Origin: Candidatus Fibrimonadaceae bacterium | GTDB taxonomy: Bacteria; Fibrobacterota; Fibrobacteria; Fibrobacterales; Fibrobacteraceae | Direction: 5' to 3' | Assembly (NCBI GenBank): GCA_031281345.1 | Contig: JAITFN010000047.1 | Span: 1 to 64,000, forward strand | DNA: 64,000 bases | In this document: positions 1-8,186 of the stretch, piece after piece | How positions within the stretch are numbered: position 1 is the first letter of the stretch | How the letters are laid out: each line of letters starts with the position of its first letter | The notes under the pieces: generated by a model | What the model saw: the letters and a program-made list of their open reading frames with translations, nothing else | What the model was told of the DNA's origin: nothing | Database searches by the model: none | Program-made: the position numbers and the translations under genes

Positions 1-674
1 GCTCCCTCTATTTGGTAAATGCTTGTGGGCAAGGCAGCGTCTTGTACAAAAATTTCATAAGCACTGTCAAAGAGAATCACAGCTTTATTTTTCAAGGCGT
101 ATTTAACCCATAGTTTAAGTTGTTCCTTGTTATAAACCGCTCCAGTCGGATTATTTGGAGAACATAAATATATAATATCCGCAGTTGTTTTTTTATCCGG
201 CAAAGGCAAAAAATCATTGTTTGCATTTCCGTTCATATAAGAGAGCTTTCTGCCTGCCATAATATTTGTGTCTGCATAAACGGGATAAACAGGGTCTGGT
301 ATCAGCACTTTGTTTTTTGAAGAAAAAATATCAAGAATATTTCCGAGGTCGCTTTTTGCTCCATCGCTCACAAAAACTTCATCTTCGCTTAGACTCACTC
401 CTTTTTTTGAATAATATCCGCAAATCGCCTGCCTCAAAAAAGAATAGCCCTGCTCATCGCCATAGCCGCGAAAAGTACTTGCATTGCCCATTTCCAAAAC
501 AGCCTGCTGCATAGCATTTATAACAGCTGGCACAAGTGGCAAGGTGACATCTCCAATGCCAAGCCTAATAACTCGCTTATCTGGATTTGCAGCCGTATAT
601 TCCTTTACTTTTTTAGCTATGCCAGAAAACAAATAGCTATTTTGCAGTTTTAAGAAATTTTGATTTATGTTCAT
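1..674 (-). CDS. dapL: LL-diaminopimelate aminotransferase, N-terminal part (cut by window edge)
   Basis: Reading the minus strand from ATG at 674 gives 224 codons that run off the window start. The protein opens MNINQNFLKLQNSYLFSGIA and continues with RLGIGDVTLPL and SPNNPTG, the pattern of DapL-type class I PLP aminotransferases. DapL converts tetrahydrodipicolinate directly to LL-diaminopimelate for lysine and peptidoglycan. The PLP lysine lies beyond the edge. The start has a GAGG Shine-Dalgarno about 8 nt upstream and a TATATT box at 691-696. lysA at 28217 would complete the pathway. It is divergent from surE. Confidence is limited only by truncation. Confidence 0.88.
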   Translation of the reverse strand, partial: MNINQNFLKLQNSYLFSGIAKKVKEYTAANPDKRVIRLGIGDVTLPLVPAVINAMQQAVLEMGNASTFRGYGDEQGYSFLRQAICGYYSKKGVSLSEDEVFVSDGAKSDLGNILDIFSSKNKVLIPDPVYPVYADTNIMAGRKLSYMNGNANNDFLPLPDKKTTADIIYLCSPNNPTGAVYNKEQLKLWVKYALKNKAVILFDSAYEIFVQDAALPTSIYQIEG

Positions 675-690
675 TTTTATCCTCAAACCT

Positions 691-696
691 AATATA
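691..696 (-). promoter_or_regulatory. -10 box for dapL
   Basis: On the minus strand TATATT lies 16 nt before the dapL start, leaving a short leader with a GAGG ribosome site. It shares the 62-bp divergent gap with the surE promoter. Confidence 0.5.
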
Positions 697-710
697 TAAA
701 AAATATTTTC

Positions 711-716
711 TACATT
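711..716 (+). promoter_or_regulatory. -10 box for surE
   Basis: TTTTCTACATT is the window-wide -10 motif with one change (TACATT). It lies 20 nt before the surE ATG. No clear Shine-Dalgarno follows. Confidence 0.45.
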
Positions 717-736
717 ACCTTTGGAAAAATAAACAA

Positions 737-1567
737 ATGAACATTTTAGTAACAAACGATGACGGTATTGAAGCGGCAAATTTACACGCCCTAGCCAAAG
801 CAGCAATGGAATGTGCAAATGTGCGTGTGGTTGCGCCCAAGCAAGAGCAAAGCGGTGTTGGTCACAGCTTTTCTTTTTACCGCTCCCTGCATTACGCCCC
901 AGCAGAGAACTTTCCCTGCGAGGCTTTTTGGGTTGACGGCACCCCAGCCGACTGCATGAAGTTTGCCCTGAAGCACATTTACAAAGACTTAAATTTTGAC
1001 TTGGTTATCTCTGGCGTGAACAACGGCGATAACGCAGGCGTTGCTTCTTTTTACAGCGGAACGGTTGGAGCGGCAAGGGAGGCTGCCTTGTGGAAAGTAC
1101 CTGCCATTGCGGTTAGTTTGCAAAGGCAAAGCGATATGGCTCTTGAATATGCTTTAAAATGGGTGCAAGAAACCTTGAGAAAAGGTTTGTTCAAAGATAT
1201 GCCCAAACAAACTCTCTGGAATTTCAATGTTCCCCCTTGCACCAAAGAAAACCCTTGCAAAGGCGTTAAAGTCTCCACCACAAGCACAAGTATGTTTAAC
1301 GATTATTATGTAGAAGCAGAAAGTTCAAAAAATTATTTGGGAAAAGAAACCGCATATTTGGTGAATGAGGATTCTGCGGCTGGTGGAAAACCCCGTGCTG
1401 CTAACGGGGAACTCAAAGCCTACAATTTAATGGGTAATAAAGCACCAGATTTGAGGGAAGGCACGGATGATTGGTGGTTAAGTCAAGGCTACGCCTCACT
1501 TAGTCCGCAGAGCATAGATTTGACGGATAGAGTGGAGTATGAGAGATTGAGTAAAAATTATACTTGA
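737..1567 (+). CDS. surE: 5'/3'-nucleotidase SurE
   Basis: This 276-residue protein starts MNILVTNDDGIEA, with the metal-binding DD pair at residues 8-9. It continues with the SGVGHSF loop and SGVNNGDNAG, all hallmarks of the SurE family. SurE removes phosphate from nucleoside monophosphates, and some members also hydrolyse polyphosphate; it is cytoplasmic and metal-dependent. Length is normal for the family (about 250-280). It stands alone, divergent from dapL. The stop codon overlaps the TTGACA promoter element of the next operon. Confidence 0.95.
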   Translation: MNILVTNDDGIEAANLHALAKAAMECANVRVVAPKQEQSGVGHSFSFYRSLHYAPAENFPCEAFWVDGTPADCMKFALKHIYKDLNFDLVISGVNNGDNAGVASFYSGTVGAAREAALWKVPAIAVSLQRQSDMALEYALKWVQETLRKGLFKDMPKQTLWNFNVPPCTKENPCKGVKVSTTSTSMFNDYYVEAESSKNYLGKETAYLVNEDSAAGGKPRAANGELKAYNLMGNKAPDLREGTDDWWLSQGYASLSPQSIDLTDRVEYERLSKNYT

Positions 1568-1595
1568 CAAAGCTTTTATTTTTTTATATTATAAT
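1564..1595 (+). promoter_or_regulatory. Promoter of the GNAT toxin-antitoxin-like pair
   Basis: A consensus TTGACA at 1564-1569 overlaps the surE stop. It is followed by TATATTATAAT at 1585-1595, with a 15-nt spacer to TATATT and 18 nt to the in-register ATTATA. A GGAGG ribosome site follows before ATG 1607. This is one of the few good -35 elements in the window. Confidence 0.6.
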
Positions 1596-1606
1596 TGGAG
1601 GCTATT

Positions 1607-1771
1607 ATGGCTGTTAGAGTTAAACCTGTACAAGCAACTGTTGTTCGCGATGTGAATATCGCTCGGCAAATTATAGCCGAGGTTCGTAGAACACCAAGTC
1701 CAAAGCGTTTGGCGGAGCTTAAAAAACTGGATAAAATTTTTAAGAGTATGATTAAAGATGATGATGAATAA
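1607..1771 (+). CDS. Small basic protein, candidate antitoxin (54 aa)
   Basis: The ORF has ATG 1607, a GGAGG site 6 nt upstream, and stop TAA at 1769-1771. The 54-residue product begins MAVRVKPVQATVV, is rich in Lys and Arg in a likely helical middle (RRTPSPKRLAELKKLDKIF), and ends in an acidic KDDDE. I do not recognise a family; it is not an obvious ribbon-helix-helix DUF1778 protein. Its last 14 nt overlap the downstream acetyltransferase, and a promoter sits directly upstream. That small-gene-first, overlapping arrangement is typical of toxin-antitoxin pairs, so an antitoxin role is inferred from context only. Confidence 0.6.
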   Translation: MAVRVKPVQATVVRDVNIARQIIAEVRRTPSPKRLAELKKLDKIFKSMIKDDDE

Positions 1772-2324
1772 TCGTATTCTTATTTCTCCGTATAATGGAT
1801 TAAAATTCTTTTATTTTGAGAAACTTAATGCAACAAGTTCGCTTGAAGGGTTTTGTTGTTCTGTGCAAGAATATAACGAATATTTAACTACCGATGCTGT
1901 TCGTTCAAGAAAAGATCATATTGCTTTAACTTGGTTATTGCGAGACAAAGAGCAAAAAAAAATAGTCTCATATATGTCATTGATAACAGATTCAATAAAA
2001 ATTTCCATAGCAGAGAAGAAATTTCATTCTTTAAATTATCCATTTAAAATGATACCTTCTATAAAAATCGCTAAATTAGCCGTAGATGAAATTTTTTTAG
2101 GAAAATACAAAGGAATTGGAACATATATGATAGAATTCGCCGAATCTAGAACTCGTTTTTGTGATGAAATTCACGCTGCTTGCCGTTTTCTGACCGTAGA
2201 TGCCGATATTGAGCACAATGCAAAGGTTTTGGATTTTTACAAAAAGAACGGTTTTTTCGTAAATGAGGAATTATACAACAAAAATCGCAAAACCATAAGT
2301 ATGCGAAAAGATATTTATTACTGA
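1758..2324 (+). CDS. GNAT acetyltransferase, TacT-like toxin candidate
   Basis: The product has 188 residues. Around residues 30-45 it has an F-C-C...EYNEYL pattern, then KIAKLAVDEIFLGKYKGIGT (the acetyl-CoA-binding stretch, with a degenerate Q/R-x-x-G-x-G/A), and late AKVLDFYKKNGF. These elements and their order resemble TacT/AtaT-type toxins that acetylate aminoacyl-tRNA. It has no ribosome site of its own and overlaps the 54-aa gene by 14 nt, so translation is probably coupled. Three consecutive Met codons (1758, 1761, 1764) leave the start uncertain. A non-toxic GNAT enzyme is the alternative. Confidence 0.7.
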   Translation: MMMNNRILISPYNGLKFFYFEKLNATSSLEGFCCSVQEYNEYLTTDAVRSRKDHIALTWLLRDKEQKKIVSYMSLITDSIKISIAEKKFHSLNYPFKMIPSIKIAKLAVDEIFLGKYKGIGTYMIEFAESRTRFCDEIHAACRFLTVDADIEHNAKVLDFYKKNGFFVNEELYNKNRKTISMRKDIYY

Positions 2325-2470
2325 CTAGCCAACCCTCCCCCAGAGGCTATATTCCCACTAAACCGAAAGATTTTCGCGCTTTTTTACCATTTTTTCATAT
2401 TTTTCTCCCTTTTCCCCGAAATATATATATATTTATATACGAATAAAAAATTAATTATGAGGTTTTCAAA

Positions 2471-3250
2471 ATGTCAATTAAAAAATTGATAAAATGGATT
2501 ATACCATATGGTATATATGCTACTTACAGAAATTGTAAAAATAAACATGAAACAATGCACCGTGGTCGGATTGAATCTGTTATTTCATTAGATGAAATGA
2601 GAATAAATATTGGAAAAGATTGGATTTCACATCCGTATTACGATGATGCCGAAGAATGGGTTAATGGATTTTGGTCTGAAAATAGTACTTTTTATAAAAG
2701 TTTTTGTCAATTAGATTGTACAAATATTGTAGAATTGGCATGTGGGCATGGGAGGCATATTCCAAAGTATTTAGATAAAGCAAAGAGTATAACATTAGTT
2801 GATATAAACCAACAAAATATAGATTTCTGCAAAAAACGATTTTTAAATGAGACAAAAATAAAGTATGTTACTAATACAGGCAGTAATTTCAACGGAATTG
2901 AATCAAACTCACAAACAGCAATATTCACATACGATGCAATGGTACATTTTGAAATGTTGGATATTTTATCGTACATAAAAGATGCAAATAGAATATTGGT
3001 AGATGGAGGCAAAATTTTATTTCACCATTCAAATGCCGCATTTTCGCCTGAATTAAACTATACCCAAAAACCACACTGTAGAAATTTTATGTCAGCGGAT
3101 ATTTTTGCGTATATGTCATTACGTATGGGATTTGTAGTTTTGAAACAGGATATTTTTTCATGGGGCAGTGGTGATAATTTCACAAAAGATATTGATTGTC
3201 TGTCGTTGTGCCAAAAGGTAAAATCAATAAACAATACAAACTTAGCCTAA
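2471..3250 (+). CDS. Class I SAM-dependent methyltransferase
   Basis: The 259-residue protein has a SAM-binding motif I at IVELACGHGRHIPKYL, then an acidic post-I strand (ITLVDINQQNIDFC) and the motif IV region IFTYDAMVHF. The substrate cannot be told. A GAGG site lies 10 nt before the ATG. The gene is visibly AT-richer than surE and trpD on either side and stands alone, which fits acquisition by transfer. A hairpin terminator follows directly. Confidence 0.8.
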   Translation: MSIKKLIKWIIPYGIYATYRNCKNKHETMHRGRIESVISLDEMRINIGKDWISHPYYDDAEEWVNGFWSENSTFYKSFCQLDCTNIVELACGHGRHIPKYLDKAKSITLVDINQQNIDFCKKRFLNETKIKYVTNTGSNFNGIESNSQTAIFTYDAMVHFEMLDILSYIKDANRILVDGGKILFHHSNAAFSPELNYTQKPHCRNFMSADIFAYMSLRMGFVVLKQDIFSWGSGDNFTKDIDCLSLCQKVKSINNTNLA

Positions 3251-3280
3251 AATATTTGAAATTTTAGTAAGTTTGGCTTT
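3238..3280 (+). terminator. Hairpin terminator after the methyltransferase
   Basis: AAACTTA (3238-3244) pairs with TAAGTTT (3268-3274), and CTAAAAT (3247-3253) pairs with ATTTTAG (3261-3267), with a 2-nt bulge and a 7-nt loop. A GGCTTTATTT tail follows. The stem begins inside the last codons of the gene. Confidence 0.6.
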
Positions 3281-3321
3281 ATTTAAGCAATATGCTTCTA
3301 AATATAAGGATAATCGTTTTC

Positions 3322-3327
3322 TATATT
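3322..3327 (+). promoter_or_regulatory. -10 box placing trpD as leaderless
   Basis: TTTTCTATATT ends 7 nt before the GTG start of trpD and there is no Shine-Dalgarno in between. A start site 6-8 nt downstream of the box would fall on or beside the start codon. Confidence 0.55.
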
Positions 3328-3334
3328 CCTATAC

Positions 3335-4345
3335 GTGATAAAAGAAGCCATTGCTCAAGCTGCTGCTAAAAAAAACTTGTCTAGCGAGGTTGCCGAAACC
3401 GTTATGGACGAGATTATGGGCGGCAAAGCCTCAGATATTCAAATAGCCGCCTTTTTAACCGCAATGTCGGTTAAAGGCGAAACCATAGAAGAAATAACCG
3501 CCTGCGCAATAGGCATGAGAAAGCATTGCGTTAGGGTTTTGCACAATATGGAGTGCCTGGAAATTGTAGGCACAGGCGGCGATAAGTCAAACACATTCAA
3601 TATATCCACAACAACGGCGATTGTAACATCGTCTTGCGGAATTTCTGTTGCAAAACACGGCAACCGTGCAGCAAGCAGCCGTTCCGGCTCGGCAGATGTT
3701 CTAAACTCGCTTGGTGTTAAATTGGATATAAGCCCCGAACACAGCCTTAAAATTTTGCAAAACATAAATTTGTGCTTTTTATTCGCGCAAAACTACCACC
3801 TCTCAATGAAATATGTTGCTCCTGTTCGCAAAGAACTAGGCATAAGAACCATATTCAACATTTTGGGACCCTTGGTAAACCCTGCGGGTGCCTCTATGCA
3901 GCTACTCGGTGTTTATGAAAAAGAACTCTTGGAGCCTATGGCACAGGTGCTTTTGAACTTGGGCGTTAAAAGCGGAATGGTTGTTTTTGGGCAAGACGGC
4001 TTAGACGAAGTTTCAATGAGCGCACCCACAAGTGTTTGCGAATTCAGAGACGGCTGGTTAAAGAATTATGAAATAACTCCAGAGCAGTTTGGTTTTAAGC
4101 GTTGCAAAAAAGAAGACCTTGTTGGCGGAACTCCCGAAGAAAACGCAAAGATAACAAAGGATATTCTCTCTGGAATTAGAGGACCAAAATTTGATACTGT
4201 GCTGTTGAATTCCGCTGCCGCTATTCACATAGCAAAACCAAACCTTTCCATTGAAGATGCCGTTAAGGTTGCCGCACAAAGCATAGATAGTGGAAAAGCC
4301 CTTGAGCAACTCAAAAATTTTGTAAAACTCAGTAATGAAAATTGA
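3335..4345 (+). CDS. trpD: Anthranilate phosphoribosyltransferase
   Basis: The 336-residue product carries EIVGTGGDKSNTFNIST (PRPP/Mg site), KHGNRAASSRSGSADVL and GIRTIFNILGPLVNPA, all diagnostic of TrpD. It transfers phosphoribose from PRPP to anthranilate in tryptophan synthesis. The start is GTG; no in-frame ATG is better placed, and the family begins close to this point. No other trp genes are nearby, so it is outside any trp operon. Its end overlaps the convergent ABC-class ATPase by 17 nt. Confidence 0.95.
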   Translation: MIKEAIAQAAAKKNLSSEVAETVMDEIMGGKASDIQIAAFLTAMSVKGETIEEITACAIGMRKHCVRVLHNMECLEIVGTGGDKSNTFNISTTTAIVTSSCGISVAKHGNRAASSRSGSADVLNSLGVKLDISPEHSLKILQNINLCFLFAQNYHLSMKYVAPVRKELGIRTIFNILGPLVNPAGASMQLLGVYEKELLEPMAQVLLNLGVKSGMVVFGQDGLDEVSMSAPTSVCEFRDGWLKNYEITPEQFGFKRCKKEDLVGGTPEENAKITKDILSGIRGPKFDTVLLNSAAAIHIAKPNLSIEDAVKVAAQSIDSGKALEQLKNFVKLSNEN

Positions 4346-5945
4346 TTCTAAAAAATGCCGCACCTAATTCCATAACACGCGGCAGAGCTAAATCATTGGT
4401 TTCATTTTCTGGCAATTTCTCGCAAACGGATTTCAGAGCCTCTTTTAAATTTCCGCTGGAATTTTCTTTAATGAAATTATGTAAAATCTCTGCGATGCCT
4501 CTTTGCAATTCTTGGTGGCAGAATGTTGGGAATTTGCGCAAATCGGTCCTCAGCATACCTATTGATATTTGCCCAGCGGTAGCTTTTACTTTCACACTTT
4601 TCTCCAAAGCAGAACCAGGTTTTAACCCACCTTGAAAAACCTCAGTATTCACTCCCCTATTCTCAATTTTCACTTCCCCATTATCAACTATCAATTTTCC
4701 TTTATCAATTTCCTTAGCTCTCTCGGTTAAACACCTCGCTTTGTATTCAGTAAATGCTATTACTGTATCTGCAAGCGATAAATAATCCCCGCAGGCTCCA
4801 GCTACTATAATAAAGTTTATTCCCTTTTTTGCAAAATCCTTAATTCTGTCTGTAAGCGGAATTAAAGGTTCGCTCTCTGCATTTATGAGTTTTCTCATTC
4901 TCTCATCGCGAATTAAAAAATTCACCGCAGAGGCATCTTCGTCTATTAAAATTGTGCTTGCCCCAAGCTCCAAGGCTTCTAGCAAATTTGCCGCTTGGCT
5001 TGTTGCACCAGAGGCATTTTTTGTGCAAAAATTTTTTGTGCTGCCTTTTAACGGAAGTTCGCGAACAAGTGGGGAAATATCCGTTCCGTTCACTACCCTG
5101 CCTTCTTCGGTTTTAATTGGGGTTGCGCTCTCGTCTATAACAATATATTCCCTGCCGTCTCCCAAAATATGCGGATAAACTGCTTCTTCAAGTGCGTGCA
5201 GTAGTGTTGATTTTCCGTGAAAACCTCCGCCTGCTATAACGGTTATCCCCTTTGGGATTCCCATTCCTGCCACTCGCTCTCCATTTGGCAAATTCAACTC
5301 AACAAGCAATTCGGGCGGCGAGGCAAAAGGGACTGCGTTTTGCATCGGTGCTTCTGAAACGCCGGATTCTCTTGGCAAAATTGCTCCGTTTGGAACAAAG
5401 GCTACAAGATTTTTTTCTGAGAGCTGTGATAGCAAAAAATTTCTGTTTATAAAATATTCAATATGTGCGTTGCAGGCTTCCTTATTCAGATTATTCCAAT
5501 ACATCGCCGTTGTCACCCAATCAGACAAAATTCCTATCAAAAGCTCCGAGGCTTTTTCGCCCTCTATTCTCCTGCCATCTCCGGGCAGATTAAAGCTGAC
5601 TAAAACGCGAACAATTCCATTTTCAATGTACAGGGAATTTCTCCGCATAATTTGAGAATGGGTTTTTACAATGCTTATATTCTCTGCGGTTTTATCAAAT
5701 TGCCTCAGCAAAAAATCTGCAAGGGCAATTTCTTTTTCTTTTGTGCCCAGCAAATCTTCTGGAAAACCTAGCGAGTTCATTTTTGCGCTGAGCATCGCTT
5801 TGGAAGGCTGTGCATGAGGGTCGCCTTGAATATGGGTGAATTTAATGGTGAAGTCGCCAAAATTGAAATACTGCCCCTGCAAGCTCTTGTACACACCATA
5901 AGGTTTTCCGTGCATTTTGAGCAAACGTTGGTGAAGCTCCCTCAT
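4329..5945 (-). CDS. Predicted ATPase of the ABC class (COG3044 / PF09818-like)
   Basis: The 538-residue protein has a Walker A at GGGFHGKSTLLHAL, an ABC-type signature region NASGATSQAANLLEALELGA and Walker B STILIDEDASAVNFLI. This order, with the conserved IDESATPI between them, matches the ABC-class ATPase family PF09818, for which I know no established role. There is no membrane segment, so it is not a transporter component by itself. It overlaps the upstream 146-aa gene by 4 nt, indicating coupled translation. The 3' end overlaps trpD convergently. Confidence 0.88.
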   Translation of the reverse strand: MRELHQRLLKMHGKPYGVYKSLQGQYFNFGDFTIKFTHIQGDPHAQPSKAMLSAKMNSLGFPEDLLGTKEKEIALADFLLRQFDKTAENISIVKTHSQIMRRNSLYIENGIVRVLVSFNLPGDGRRIEGEKASELLIGILSDWVTTAMYWNNLNKEACNAHIEYFINRNFLLSQLSEKNLVAFVPNGAILPRESGVSEAPMQNAVPFASPPELLVELNLPNGERVAGMGIPKGITVIAGGGFHGKSTLLHALEEAVYPHILGDGREYIVIDESATPIKTEEGRVVNGTDISPLVRELPLKGSTKNFCTKNASGATSQAANLLEALELGASTILIDEDASAVNFLIRDERMRKLINAESEPLIPLTDRIKDFAKKGINFIIVAGACGDYLSLADTVIAFTEYKARCLTERAKEIDKGKLIVDNGEVKIENRGVNTEVFQGGLKPGSALEKSVKVKATAGQISIGMLRTDLRKFPTFCHQELQRGIAEILHNFIKENSSGNLKEALKSVCEKLPENETNDLALPRVMELGAAFFRINFHY

Positions 5946-6382
5946 CCTTCAATAGCCTGCTTTATCACTGGAACAATTTTGTCAGACATTTTGTCTATAC
6001 AATAAATCTGTTTGGTTATGGTGTATTTTCTATATGCTTCTGCATTTTTTTCTATCCATTCATTCAAAGCCACTCGCCGTTCCTCGGCGTTTCGAATTTT
6101 ATGTTTTGATTTTATATACATTTCAGCTTGCTCACTTTGGTTTTTCATATATTCTGCCATATTGAAAATTTTATTATTGCTTATCACAAACATTTTAAGC
6201 ACAAACACAAAATTGTCTTGCTGAAAATCCGTTTCCATTTTCATTATAAAATTTTTCAATGCTTCAATATCTTTCAAAAAAAAGTCTATAGCAGATGCTC
6301 TCATTGTCTCCAAATCTTTTGCCGAAAACTCGCCGGCAAGCTGCTCAAATACGTAATGTTTAGACCAAATGGGTTTAAGCAT
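5942..6382 (-). CDS. Hypothetical helical protein (146 aa)
   Basis: I do not recognise this protein. It is predicted helical, highly charged and lacks a signal peptide or membrane helix, with several Met/Lys-rich amphipathic stretches such as NFIMKMETDFQQDNFVF. Its stop overlaps the start of the ABC-class ATPase (shared ATGA), so the two are probably co-translated and may act together. A TAAATT box ends 6 nt before its ATG. Confidence 0.7.
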   Translation of the reverse strand: MLKPIWSKHYVFEQLAGEFSAKDLETMRASAIDFFLKDIEALKNFIMKMETDFQQDNFVFVLKMFVISNNKIFNMAEYMKNQSEQAEMYIKSKHKIRNAEERRVALNEWIEKNAEAYRKYTITKQIYCIDKMSDKIVPVIKQAIEG

Positions 6383-6388
6383 AGTTTG

Positions 6389-6394
6389 AATTTA
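6389..6394 (-). promoter_or_regulatory. -10-like box, leaderless start of the 146-aa gene
   Basis: On the minus strand TTTTCTAAATTC ends 6 nt before the ATG at 6382. Only 37 bp separate this start from the divergent lipoprotein start, so both promoters are packed back to back. Confidence 0.4.
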
Positions 6395-6405
6395 GAAAAT
6401 TTTTC

Positions 6406-6411
6406 TATATT
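6406..6411 (+). promoter_or_regulatory. -10 box, leaderless start of the propeller lipoprotein
   Basis: TTTTTCTATATT ends 8 nt before ATG 6420 with no Shine-Dalgarno between. Confidence 0.5.
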
Positions 6412-6419
6412 CTCAAAGT

Positions 6420-8174
6420 ATGCATTTTATTTCAGCAAAAGTTTGGCACTGGCTTGTTGCGTTGCTTGTTTTTTTGTCTTCTTGCTCAAGGGAGAGTTCT
6501 GAGCCGCCGTGGGAAGCACAATCGGTTATGGGCAATGAGTACAAGGGGGGCTTGTATCCTGTTTATATTGTGCTAAAAGAACCTGTGGACAACGCAAACC
6601 GCATAAGCTGGAGCACCCGATATGCCCGCGTTGCGTATCGCACGCAGGCAGTAAACTCAAAAAAACAAATAACGGTAGATACCGCTTTTCTCTATTGGGA
6701 AACGCCACCTCCGGTTTTTATAAAAATAGACAGCGTTCAAATAAAAAAAGATAAAAAAGATACCATTGTGTCTTGGAAATATGATACTACGCGCTATTAC
6801 AGAGATACTGTTCTTGCCATTGTAAACGGCGCAGAAGAGAGTTTGCCCATAATAATTGAGGTAAAAAACATTTTACCCCGCATAGAAAGACTAATTGTTG
6901 GAGGCATAAGCAAGCCAGGGGATTCTCTTTTAACCATAGCCGCTAACCCCGGCGATAAATTGGAAATTCGGCTTATTTTGGAAAAACCGTTTAAAAATCC
7001 TTTTAACGAAGCATTCCATACCATTATTACAATGCCACAGCTTATGGGCAATCTCATATTAAACCGCGACTCAAGTTCAGAAAATACTTTTGTTTACGAC
7101 TGGAGAGTACCTAATGAAATAATCTCTGATAGCTCTGAATATTTGAAAATAAAAGACTCCGGGGGCCACGGGGAGAGGCTTTACAAAGTACATTTGGTTG
7201 TATATACGGAATGCAGCTCTGTGTGGGTTGCGGCAGAAAACGAACTTGTCAAGTATTCGCCCACAGGTATAGAAGTTGCAAGGATAAAACGGACAAGCAC
7301 AAAAGAAAATGACTTCTTCAATTCCATAAGTGATATTTCCGTTAATTCAATAAATGGAAAATTGTTTGTTGTTGACGATTCCAAAAATTCTTTTTCTATT
7401 TACAATAATTATGGAAAACTGCTATATAATAAAACAGACAATGATTTGTTCAAATTGCCATCTAGTGTAACAGTTGATTTGGATGGTAAATACGTGTGGA
7501 TTGCAGATGCAATAAGTTCCATTGATACTTTATATAAGGCAAGGCTTCGCCGCTTTGCGCTTATATCCGATTCCATTCAGCCTGAGCCTGTTACTGTGAG
7601 TTATGATATATCTGGCCCGATAAAAGGGCTTTCCATAAATCAATTCCAAAGCGATTATGTGTGGTTTGCCCTTCCCAAAAGAGATACTGTGGGTTATGTA
7701 AAAGGAGTTCCAAATTCGCTAAAATATATGAAAAACACTTGGGACCGCCCATCTATGATTAGCCACGACCCCAGCAATGGAATAGCTTGGGTAGCCGATA
7801 GTTCAAGGATAGTTGCCATAGATACAAGCGGAAATATTTTGGCTATCGTAAAGGGTTTTGGCTTTGTGACTTCTGTTTCAGCAAACAAGGGCAATGTTTG
7901 GGCATCTGATATTTTAAGTGGCAAAGTTTACCTTTTCAAAGGACCATTCAAAGGAACCGAGCAAGACACAACTTTAACCGTTGTAAATGGAAAGAAAATA
8001 GACGGCTTTATAGCTCCAATTTGGGTTAGCGCATATATCGCAGATGGAGGCGCTTGGGTTATAGACAAAGAAGCGGGAATGGCCGTTCGTTTAGATAACA
8101 ATGGGACTAAAATTGCCTCGGGTACTGGTTTGAAACTTCCTCTTTTAGGAAAAACTTTGCAAATAGTGGAGTGA
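6420..8174 (+). CDS. Lipoprotein with beta-propeller-like repeats
   Basis: The 584-residue protein starts with a short hydrophobic signal ending in the lipobox LSSC (Cys near residue 22), so it should be a lipoprotein. From about residue 260 it repeats the pattern VW-A/V-D...I/Y-D-G (for example VWVAAENELVKYSP, LFVVDDSKNSFSIYNNYG, AWVADSSRIVAIDTSG, VWASDILSGKVYLF), consistent with blades of an NHL/SMP-30-like propeller. The part before that is beta-rich and unrecognised. It ends 12 nt before flhA, so it may be transcribed with the flagellar genes, but nothing ties it functionally to the flagellum. Confidence 0.75.
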   Translation: MHFISAKVWHWLVALLVFLSSCSRESSEPPWEAQSVMGNEYKGGLYPVYIVLKEPVDNANRISWSTRYARVAYRTQAVNSKKQITVDTAFLYWETPPPVFIKIDSVQIKKDKKDTIVSWKYDTTRYYRDTVLAIVNGAEESLPIIIEVKNILPRIERLIVGGISKPGDSLLTIAANPGDKLEIRLILEKPFKNPFNEAFHTIITMPQLMGNLILNRDSSSENTFVYDWRVPNEIISDSSEYLKIKDSGGHGERLYKVHLVVYTECSSVWVAAENELVKYSPTGIEVARIKRTSTKENDFFNSISDISVNSINGKLFVVDDSKNSFSIYNNYGKLLYNKTDNDLFKLPSSVTVDLDGKYVWIADAISSIDTLYKARLRRFALISDSIQPEPVTVSYDISGPIKGLSINQFQSDYVWFALPKRDTVGYVKGVPNSLKYMKNTWDRPSMISHDPSNGIAWVADSSRIVAIDTSGNILAIVKGFGFVTSVSANKGNVWASDILSGKVYLFKGPFKGTEQDTTLTVVNGKKIDGFIAPIWVSAYIADGGAWVIDKEAGMAVRLDNNGTKIASGTGLKLPLLGKTLQIVE

Positions 8175-8186
8175 CATTACCCATAT

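Noticed and set aside
266-514. Open frame of 82 codons on the plus strand
   Set aside because: It lies antisense to dapL, whose protein sequence is clearly recognisable; composition is that of a shadow frame.
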